A stretch of DNA of 10,367 bases from Gammaproteobacteria bacterium (GTDB lineage Bacteria > Pseudomonadota > Gammaproteobacteria > Chromatiales > Sedimenticolaceae), in assembly GCA_020445165.1 (NCBI GenBank), contig JAGRHE010000039.1, positions 1 through 10,367 of the forward strand, written 5' to 3'. Shown here one piece after another: positions 1 to 5,159 of this stretch; the stretch's first letter is position 1; every line of letters begins with the position of its first letter. The notes under the pieces were generated by a model. The model saw only the letters and a program-made list of their open reading frames with translations. It had not been told where the DNA came from and did no database searches. A program made the translations under genes and the position numbers.

Positions 1-84
1 GTGGCAGAGCGGTTGAATGCAACGGTCTTGAAAACCGTCGTAGGTGAGTGCCTACCGTGGGTTCGAATCCCACCCCCTCCGCCA
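1..84 (+). tRNA. tRNA-Ser (anticodon UGA), 5' end cut by window
   Basis: Class II tRNA with a long variable arm. The sequence starts at about tRNA position 7, so about 6 nt of the 5' acceptor strand lie outside. Visible parts: a D-arm closed by GCA/TGC, an anticodon stem ACGGT/ACCGT around a loop containing TGA, a variable-arm hairpin TAGG/CCTA, a T-arm GTGGG-TTCGAAT-CCCAC, the 3' acceptor strand CCCCTCC, discriminator G at 81 and an encoded CCA at 82-84. Anticodon UGA reads UCN serine codons. The 172 bp after CCA repeat parts of this gene, and the terminator comes only after that repeat, so the primary transcript probably runs about 200 nt past CCA. Confidence 0.95.
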
Positions 85-127
85 CTTCCCGCACGACTTC
101 AGCAGCCCAGATTTCCGGACAAACAAC

Positions 128-146
128 TGGGATTCGAACCCACGGT
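128..146 (-). repeat. Inverted copy of tRNA-Ser T-arm
   Basis: The reverse complement of 128-146 is identical to tRNA positions 54-72 (end of the variable arm plus most of the T-arm), 19 of 19 bases. In a transcript running from the tRNA into this region the two could form a 19-bp duplex that competes with tRNA folding. T-arms are near-palindromic, so part of the match is built in, but the flanking bases (ACCG side and CCCA side) also match. There is no CCA or acceptor stem in the right place on the minus strand, so this is not a second tRNA gene. Confidence 0.6.
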
Positions 147-238
147 TCAAACAGGCGGTTCGACAAAGCGGGCGCAGCCCGAGAAGAACGCCGACACCCC
201 GTGGCGGCGGCCCGAAGGGCGAGCGCAACGCGCGAGTC

Positions 239-256
239 ATCCCACCCCCTCCGCCA
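239..256 (+). repeat. Direct repeat of tRNA-Ser 3' end
   Basis: This is an 18-of-18 identical copy of 67-84 (3' half of the T-arm, 3' acceptor strand, discriminator and CCA). The flanking bases differ on both sides (66 A versus 238 C; 85 C versus 257 A). A repeated tRNA 3' end can be an attachment-site scar of an integrative element or the boundary of a local tandem duplication. No integrase or phage gene is visible, and a 172-bp spacing is too small for a conventional island, so duplication or a minimal mobile remnant is more likely. Confidence 0.8.
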
Positions 257-261
257 AATCG

Positions 262-289
262 AAAAAGGTCCCGTATCGGGGCCTTTTTT
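262..289. terminator. Bidirectional rho-independent terminator
   Basis: The stem AAAAAGGTCCCG (262-273) pairs with CGGGGCCTTTTT (277-288) across a 3-nt loop, with one G-T wobble and a T-run at 284-289. Because the stem base is an A-run facing a T-run, it also works on the minus strand. It probably ends both the tRNA-Ser transcript and the convergent permease transcript whose stop is at 360. The remaining 290-359 holds only a weak hairpin (GGCGC 332-336 / GCGCC 343-347). Confidence 0.85.
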
Positions 290-359
290 GATTTGTGGTG
301 CGTGGCGGCCCAGTGAGAACACAGCCGGACTGGCGCCCCGAAGCGCCGCGGGAGAAACC

Positions 360-2210
360 TCAAGACCCTCCCAGTTCCTTGAAGAACAGCGCGACCAGAA
401 AGCCTGCCAGGGTCGCCAATCCAATGATGTTACCGCCTTTGATGTAGGCTTCTGGCAGCATCGTTTGCGCGATCATGGTCAACATCGCGCCCACCGCGAC
501 TCCCTCGATGATCGCAAAACTCGCCGGAGACGCAGCACCGAAGAAAAGTGCACCCATCGCAGCGCCCAATCCGGTCGCGACGACCAATGATGACCACATC
601 AGCAGAATTCGGGGAAACTCGAGGCCCTGATGCCGCATGCCAATCGAACTCGACAAGGCTTCCGGATAGTTCGATATGAAAAGGCCCGCGATCAAGGACA
701 AGCTGATCGTCGACTGCGACTGGATCGTGCCCAGGACCAGAGACTCCGGGATGCCATCCAACATGATGCCGAGCCAGATCGCCATCGCTGCGCTGTGCTG
801 TTGCTGCGGACCGCCGAACGGATCGACGGCCGACGTGGGCGCATGTCCGGCATCGATGTCTCTCCGGAACGAATTTGCCCAACGGGCGACACTTTCAGCA
901 GGCTTGTTGTGGTATGTGCGCAAATAGCGCAACATTTCTGCGGTTACGGTCATTTTCTCAACTCTAGATCGCAACGTCGGCGTTTCCCGCAACAGCGCCG
1001 GGAGATCACGGCGCAGCAGTATCCAGTAGTCGGTATCAACCGCAGCTATCGCAGCGTCCGTATGTCGCGTGCCAGCTAGGAACGCGAGGTCCCCGAGCTG
1101 GTCGCCGCAGACCCCGGCACCTCGTTTGCTGGCCGGGTCCCGCGGTTTCAGAATCGAGACCTCTCCCCGGTGAACGACGAAAAGGCGGTCGGCGAGATCG
1201 CCTTCGTGAAACAGGGCCTCCCCCCTTTGTGATCGTTTGTAAACGATGAACTTGGACAGTTCCTGAAGTTCGTTGTCGGGAAGGTCGTTGAACAGCGGCG
1301 TGGCTCGCCCTTCGGCCAGCAAGACCAGGAACTCGGCGGCACGGTGATCGACATCCAACGCCGGCGGCACAGTAGCGTGCCGGACCAGGTCCTGGGTGGC
1401 CTGGTCTGCCCATGCCTCGGCCCTTTCGGCATGCATACCATGGCGCTCAACGAGATAACCGAAGGTGGCCGGGTCTCTCAACCAGCTGTGGACAGCCTGG
1501 GCAAGGCGCGGCGAGCTCACCAAAAGTGTCAGGAACTTATCGCGCGGCAAAAGCCATATCTCTGATGCCGCTGTGGTCAAGGCACGCGTGTCATGCGGCG
1601 CTCCGGTCAGGAAAGACAGCTTGGCGAAGGTTTCCCATTGCCTGACCTGGCGCACGACCCGCATATCCTGTTTGGGATCGACCAACGAGACGGGCTTGCC
1701 GCTGGCCAGGATGAACAACCCCTCGCAACGATCGCCCGCATCGAATACCAGTGTATTGGCAGGCAGCCTTCGTACCTCGATGAATGCTGCGATTGCCCGA
1801 AAATCGCGGTCTTCGATCTCGCCGAACAGATCCAGGTCGTCGACATGGGACAGGATGTCCCGAAACTGACGGTGACGCTTGTGTCGCAGATGGTAGACGC
1901 TTGTCGAGACCTTGCGGATGAAACCGCCGTAATCATTGACTGCCTCATTCAGAAGCAAGAACAACAATCCGCCAAGAATGGAGCCGAACGCGAGCTGATA
2001 AAAATGACCATGACCAATTGCCGGTGCGACCAGGTCGACCGAAAGCGCCGCCAACAATGCACCGCCACCAAACGCCATGAGCGCCGAAATCGTGCGGTCT
2101 TCCGGGACCCAGAAGCGCGCTGTCAAGGCGCCGAGCGGCAATGAGATCGCCGAAACTGCACCAACAAGAAACGCTGTCAGTGCGATTGTTTCCTGACTCG
2201 GTAGGTTCAT
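360..2210 (-). CDS. ZIP-type metal permease split by two cyclic-nucleotide-binding-like domains
   Basis: 616-aa predicted inner-membrane protein. Three hydrophobic helices (about residues 9-32, 39-61, 69-92) are followed by a large soluble part (about 95-465) and then five more (about 472-495, 502-524, 533-556, 563-583, 590-611). Three plus five helices with a long cytoplasmic loop after the third is the ZIP (ZupT/SLC39) topology. Helix 4 carries DGIPE (485-489) and helix 5 carries NYPEA (514-518), matching the places of the ZIP metal motifs, although the usual histidines are absent. The soluble part holds two cNMP/Crp-like beta-rolls (about 128-240 and 306-415). At the usual phosphate-binding arginine, as I align it by eye, both have His (H206, H383), and the first also lacks the Gly-Glu pair, so the ligand is uncertain. 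It lies 81 bp after the 81-aa gene and probably shares its transcript. No strong ribosome site is seen. Family and topology are inferred by eye; substrate is unknown, with Zn, Mn or Fe plausible. Confidence 0.75.
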   Translation of the reverse strand: MNLPSQETIALTAFLVGAVSAISLPLGALTARFWVPEDRTISALMAFGGGALLAALSVDLVAPAIGHGHFYQLAFGSILGGLLFLLLNEAVNDYGGFIRKVSTSVYHLRHKRHRQFRDILSHVDDLDLFGEIEDRDFRAIAAFIEVRRLPANTLVFDAGDRCEGLFILASGKPVSLVDPKQDMRVVRQVRQWETFAKLSFLTGAPHDTRALTTAASEIWLLPRDKFLTLLVSSPRLAQAVHSWLRDPATFGYLVERHGMHAERAEAWADQATQDLVRHATVPPALDVDHRAAEFLVLLAEGRATPLFNDLPDNELQELSKFIVYKRSQRGEALFHEGDLADRLFVVHRGEVSILKPRDPASKRGAGVCGDQLGDLAFLAGTRHTDAAIAAVDTDYWILLRRDLPALLRETPTLRSRVEKMTVTAEMLRYLRTYHNKPAESVARWANSFRRDIDAGHAPTSAVDPFGGPQQQHSAAMAIWLGIMLDGIPESLVLGTIQSQSTISLSLIAGLFISNYPEALSSSIGMRHQGLEFPRILLMWSSLVVATGLGAAMGALFFGAASPASFAIIEGVAVGAMLTMIAQTMLPEAYIKGGNIIGLATLAGFLVALFFKELGGS

Positions 2211-2291
2211 ATGCCCGATGCTGGACGCGGAAACGGGCGTGTAGGAAATCGCTTCAGAAACCTGCCTACCGCCATTGGACGCAGCTGGCGA

Positions 2292-2537
2292 CTAATCGCA
2301 GTCTTGCTCTTGCTGCATCTTTGCCTGCAACGCGACAGCTTTTCGGTACTGCAGCCGGACAACTTCGAGCGAGTAGCGGACGTGACGACGCTTGGCCGGT
2401 CGAGCATCCAACGCGAGCTCTGATTCGAGCATGGCACGTTTCAATTCGAGCTGCTCAATGATCTCGACAAGCTGATCACAGGGTGCCCGCCTTTGGCGGC
2501 GCGCACTCGCAATCTTTGTGAACAGGTTTTCGAACAT
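2292..2537 (-). CDS. Hypothetical 81-aa charged helical protein
   Basis: I do not recognise this protein. It is 81 aa with no signal peptide or membrane helix, rich in Arg/Lys and Glu/Gln and in leucines at helical spacing (about 22-43), so probably alpha-helical and possibly coiled-coil. It has two cysteines (C20, C80). The ATG at 2535-2537 has only a weak ribosome site, so coding is likely but not certain. It lies 81 bp before the ZIP/cNMP permease on the same strand and just downstream of a PhoB-like repeat (2595-2623), suggesting it is the first gene of a two-gene, phosphate-responsive unit. A role as partner or regulator of the permease is a guess from position only. Confidence 0.55.
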   Translation of the reverse strand: MFENLFTKIASARRQRRAPCDQLVEIIEQLELKRAMLESELALDARPAKRRHVRYSLEVVRLQYRKAVALQAKMQQEQDCD

Positions 2538-2594
2538 GCGAGACGATCACACCGAGATTTACATGGGACTGTGCCAAACGAAAGCAAGCAATGG

Positions 2595-2623
2595 GTTACA
2601 AACGCATGACATTTCGGTGACAT
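2595..2623 (-). promoter_or_regulatory. Candidate PhoB box upstream of the 81-aa/permease unit
   Basis: Read on the minus strand, three 7-mers in 11-bp register: ATGTCAC (2623-2617), ATGTCAT (2612-2606) and TTGTAAC (2601-2595), with 4-bp spacers CGAA and GCGT. The E. coli Pho box unit is CTGTCAT or CTGTCAC with a 4-bp AT-rich spacer, so matches are 6/7, 6/7 and 5/7. The site is about 60 nt upstream of the start at 2537 and oriented toward it. I see no convincing -10 element at the expected distance. Confidence 0.5.
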
Positions 2624-2811
2624 ATCTCGAGCATCTCCTTGTGCGATTGGCTTGCTGCGCGGTGACATCGAAACGGCGTTTCCGGTTCACCCTTGCACGA
2701 TCGGAGGAGTCGACAAAGGGAATGACGATCCTTCTATTTTCCCGTTGAGCAACGCGTACCCATCGGCTCTGCCGGCATCCGAATCGTGCTTCTTCCGCGG
2801 ACTAATCGGTA

Positions 2812-2837
2812 CGAGGGATGCCAGCTGGCATCCCTCG
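2812..2837. terminator. Perfect 26-bp palindrome, probable transcript end of nucleotidase gene
   Basis: CGAGGGATGCCAG is followed directly by its exact reverse complement, giving an 11-bp stem with a 4-nt loop in RNA. It lies 7 bp beyond the stop codon of the minus-strand nucleotidase. No T-run follows on either strand, so it may be a 3'-end-stabilising hairpin or a factor-dependent terminator. A dyad protein-binding site is the alternative. Confidence 0.5.
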
Positions 2838-2844
2838 ACGGCTA

Positions 2845-4707
2845 TCACTGACCCGCAGTCGCCCGACGGCGGCCGAAACCCAGCCCAACCATGCCCGCGA
2901 CAATTAGGGCCATCACCGCAGGCACCGGTACCGCACTGATGCGCCCCTGCGTGGCACCGTAGTCCACGGCAGCGACGGTGCCGCCAAGTCCGTCCCTGAC
3001 ATACTGACGCAACGCCTCGGCGTAGGAGATACCCAGATCGGTGGCCAGGTACTGAGCCAGCACGTCATAGCCATCGCCACCTGCCGCGGTGAAGCTGTTG
3101 GTCACCAGGTCGAATACCAGGTCCTGCTGCACACCGCCCAGGGAGGCGTTGTAGATTTCCGTGCCGTCTTCGAGCAGCACACGCATCACTTCGCGCGAGT
3201 ATTGGTTGAACTCGAACTCGATGCCCGAGATCTGCAGGAAGCCGCCACTCTGGCTCGGGAAGGCCGATACGGAATGCTGCAACGCGGCCACCAGGTCCAT
3301 GACCGTGAAGCCGTTCAGAACGACCAGCGAGTTGGCAAACGGCAGCACCGAGATGACGTCGGCGTTGGTGATCTCGCCGGCATCGATCGCAGCGCGGATG
3401 CCACCGCCATTCGTCACTCCGATGACGCCGTCTGCGTTCGGATCCAGACCGCCGAGTTGCTCCGCCGAGAACACGAATGCGTCAGTGACCAGGTTACCGA
3501 GGTTGGTTTCGCCGGTGCGAATGTCGGCACGGATACCATTGAGGAAGATTTCGGTGCTGCCGATCACTTCGCCCCGAATCGCACTGTCGTCGGCGGTCAA
3601 GGGCTCGATGATGTCGGTTTGGATGTTCACGGTGACGCCACCCGCGGTCGTGCGGTCGCCAGTCGCAGCGATGGCAGTACCTGGATCGACCAGGATCGGG
3701 TCGCCACCAAACGAGGTGACATTGCCGGCGGCGTCGAACTCGACCTCGAGCTTGCCGACGTAGCGGTACTCACCAACCGTGGTGACTATCGGCACCGCTT
3801 GGCCGTTGCGATCGACCACCACCGGGTAGGGACCCTCGATGTTGGGCTGAAAGGGATCGCTGGTCAGCGCATCATCGACGTTCGCCAGCAACTCGTCGCC
3901 GCCGCCGGCGATCACGACATCGACGCCCTCGAGCAGCGGAACCAGCGACTGTTCGTTGGCGATGCTCTGCAAATGGCTGGACAGGATGATCTTGTTCACA
4001 CCGGCAGCCTCGAGCGCGGTAACCTCGGCCTGGATCGCGGTCACGACGTCATTGATGCCGATGGTCGGACCCGGGCTGGAGATATTGTCGACCGACTCGG
4101 TGGTGGCACCGATGATGCCGTATTGCTCACCACTGGCGGCAGTCACGATCGTGCTCCGGGCAATTGCCGGCGGCACGCTGGTCGGGGATGTCAACAACGA
4201 CAGGTTCGGATCGGCGGAGAAATCCAGGTTCGCACTCAGGAACGCGGCCTCACCCCCTGCCGCACGGTAGCCGCCGATGAAGTCAGCCAGAACTTCCGGG
4301 CCGAAGTCGAAATCGTGGTTGCCGAGCGTGATCGCATCGTAGTCGGCGACAGCCAGGGCGATCGCATCGTAGTAGTTGTTGGACAGGTTGTCCGAACCGT
4401 AGGAACTGCCGAGGCCGCCCGCAGCGGTGCGACGATCCTGGCTGGCCTCGAACGCAATGCCGGCAAGAAAGTTGTCGCCCGACGACAGCGTCAGCGTGTC
4501 GCGTCCAGCCATGGCGGCCGCATCGCGCGCCGATTCCAACTCGTTCAGGAAGTACTCGAAGCCACCGAAGCCGTTGCTGCCAAGCAGCGTAGATTCACCG
4601 TCGTTGTTATGGAACAGGGTCAAGCTGGTCGCGGAAGCGGACGCCGCGGTGAGCGTGATGCAGACGGCGGAAATTGCGGCCGCCAGGTGGGTTCGTCTGG
4701 TTTGCAT
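2845..4707 (-). CDS. Secreted 5'-nucleotidase-type metallophosphoesterase with C-terminal sorting tail
   Basis: 620 aa. A Sec signal peptide (about 1-26, ending ASA) is followed by a calcineurin-like metallophosphatase domain (about 28-320) and a 5'-nucleotidase C-terminal domain (about 375-550). Visible active-site blocks: HNNDGES (33-39), GDN (77-79), GNHDFD (129-134), SSHL (243-246) and GGGDE (268-272); nucleotide-domain blocks TNLGNLVTDA, NGGGIRAAI (433-441) and GGDGYD (543-548). Compared with UshA, the second ligand of the first block and the last of the GHxH block are acidic (E38, E272) rather than His. The protein ends with VPVP (593-596), a hydrophobic stretch and RRR (613-615), like PEP-CTERM-type sorting signals. 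Known family role: hydrolysis of nucleotides to nucleoside and phosphate outside the cytoplasm. Start supported by GGGAG 8 nt upstream. Divergent from the nuclease gene, with a shared control region. Confidence 0.9.
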   Translation of the reverse strand: MQTRRTHLAAAISAVCITLTAASASATSLTLFHNNDGESTLLGSNGFGGFEYFLNELESARDAAAMAGRDTLTLSSGDNFLAGIAFEASQDRRTAAGGLGSSYGSDNLSNNYYDAIALAVADYDAITLGNHDFDFGPEVLADFIGGYRAAGGEAAFLSANLDFSADPNLSLLTSPTSVPPAIARSTIVTAASGEQYGIIGATTESVDNISSPGPTIGINDVVTAIQAEVTALEAAGVNKIILSSHLQSIANEQSLVPLLEGVDVVIAGGGDELLANVDDALTSDPFQPNIEGPYPVVVDRNGQAVPIVTTVGEYRYVGKLEVEFDAAGNVTSFGGDPILVDPGTAIAATGDRTTAGGVTVNIQTDIIEPLTADDSAIRGEVIGSTEIFLNGIRADIRTGETNLGNLVTDAFVFSAEQLGGLDPNADGVIGVTNGGGIRAAIDAGEITNADVISVLPFANSLVVLNGFTVMDLVAALQHSVSAFPSQSGGFLQISGIEFEFNQYSREVMRVLLEDGTEIYNASLGGVQQDLVFDLVTNSFTAAGGDGYDVLAQYLATDLGISYAEALRQYVRDGLGGTVAAVDYGATQGRISAVPVPAVMALIVAGMVGLGFGRRRATAGQ

Positions 4708-4715
4708 GTCAGGGA

Positions 4716-4720
4716 CTCCC
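4716..4720 (-). promoter_or_regulatory. Ribosome binding site of nucleotidase gene
   Basis: On the minus strand GGGAG lies 8 nt before the ATG at 4705-4707. It fixes the start just ahead of a normal n-region and signal peptide. Confidence 0.75.
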
Positions 4721-4948
4721 GTTGACTACGTTCAATACCCCGCTGTTGCACGGAGTGAAATATTGGTTGCAGCGACGCGAACGGATGCAAGATGTCTGAC
4801 GACTGCTCGCGTCACTGCGCGACCCGGCTAGCAGAAACTGGACCAGAAACTTTTTCTCTTTACGTTTTATATATTTATCTTTTCGAACACAGACACTGCG
4901 CATATGGTTTGTCAATTTTGCTGACAGTAGCGGTTGTTGTTTTGTTAA

Positions 4949-4993
4949 TTTTTACTGCCGTTTCGTGTCTGTTTCGTGTCCTTAAGATGACAA
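4949..4993 (-). promoter_or_regulatory. Candidate PhoB-dependent promoter facing the nucleotidase gene
   Basis: Minus-strand 7-mers in 11-bp register: TTGTCAT (4993-4987), AGGACAC (4982-4976) and CAGACAC (4971-4965), with spacers CTTA and GAAA. Ten nt beyond the last unit comes TAAAAA (4954-4949), a weak -10, which is the spacing of PhoB-activated promoters. The same bases read on the plus strand give GTGTCTG, GTGTCCT and ATGACAA (a somewhat poorer match), so the site may also serve the nuclease. The implied nucleotidase leader would be about 235 nt, longer than usual. Confidence 0.4.
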
Positions 4994-5146
4994 TTTTCAT
5001 GTCGCCGCGTGCGTCGACATCGCCGCAACGAAACCGTCTTCAACTCTTCACAAACCCTCAAGATTGCGGTCAAAACCCAAGCGCACCCTGCGCGCAGATT
5101 TTCCGTCGAACGCCAACAACAAGCCGGGCGGAACACGCCGAGCCTC

Positions 5147-5152
5147 AGGGGA
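5147..5152 (+). promoter_or_regulatory. Ribosome binding site deciding the nuclease start
   Basis: AGGGGA lies 7 nt before ATG 5160. The more upstream in-frame ATG at 5064 would add 32 charged residues in front of the signal peptide, so 5160 is preferred. Confidence 0.8.
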
Positions 5153-5159
5153 ACAAGAA

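Larger units (their letters stand above)
85..256 (+). other. 172-bp tRNA-derived duplication between tRNA-Ser and its terminator
   Basis: The last 18 nt of the tRNA (67-84) recur exactly at 239-256, and a terminator follows 5 nt after the second copy, where one would be expected right after a normal tRNA gene. The segment therefore looks inserted or duplicated between the tRNA and its terminator. Inside are an inverted copy of the tRNA T-arm (128-146) and short GC hairpins: CGGGC/GCCCG at 169-181 with loop GCA, and GCCC/GGGC at 210-220 with loop GAA. Open frames across it in several phases look like chance reading through tRNA-like sequence, and I call no protein. Known parallel: the E. coli tyrT locus has roughly 178-bp repeats, each carrying 19 bp of the tRNA-Tyr 3' end, which yield rtT RNA. 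Whether this segment makes a stable RNA is unknown. Confidence 0.6.
2538..2844. other. Intergenic region between nucleotidase gene end and the 81-aa gene
   Basis: 307 bp without a convincing gene. It holds the PhoB-like repeat at 2595-2623 and the perfect palindrome at 2812-2837 just after the nucleotidase stop codon. A 76-codon plus-strand frame (2518-2748) crosses both the start of the 81-aa gene and the PhoB-like repeat and shows no family features, so I do not call it. I see nothing else in 2640-2810. Confidence 0.6.
4708..5159. other. Divergent control region between nucleotidase and nuclease genes
   Basis: 452 bp, with a central part (about 4845-4990) clearly richer in A/T than its surroundings. 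It holds a very AT-rich tract around 4860-4885, a TTGACA-like hexamer on the minus strand (4915-4910), an interrupted inverted repeat TGTCA/TGACA (4910-4914 and 4922-4926), and the tandem GTTTCGTGTC copies that form part of the PhoB-like site at 4965-4993. The nuclease frame stays open upstream to 5064, but the ribosome site argues that this part is leader. Confidence 0.6.

Noticed and set aside
100..160. Possible second tRNA gene on the minus strand
   Set aside because: Only the T-arm-like 19 bp are present; no acceptor stem, CCA or anticodon arm can be placed around it.
67..256. Attachment sites of an integrated phage or genomic island
   Set aside because: The tRNA 3'-end direct repeat fits att sites, but only 172 bp separate the copies and no integrase or cargo is present. 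The rest of the window lies outside the repeats.
48..590. Open frames running through tRNA-Ser and the 172-bp repeat, including 1-291 and 52-363
   Set aside because: Their translations are the typical artefact of reading through tRNA T-arms, and they cross a tRNA gene, a terminator and the end of the permease gene.
2518..2748. 76-codon plus-strand frame in the intergenic region
   Set aside because: It overlaps the opposite-strand 81-aa start and the PhoB-like repeat, and has no recognisable features or clear ribosome site.
3202..4725. 507-codon plus-strand open frame antisense to the nucleotidase gene
   Set aside because: It is the shadow of a GC-rich gene: the minus strand has a signal peptide, catalytic motifs and a ribosome site, while the plus frame is a low-complexity Arg/Gly/Asp-rich product with no family features.
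5064..5159. Upstream ATG at 5064 as nuclease start
   Set aside because: It would place 32 mostly polar residues before the signal peptide, and a good ribosome site serves 5160.
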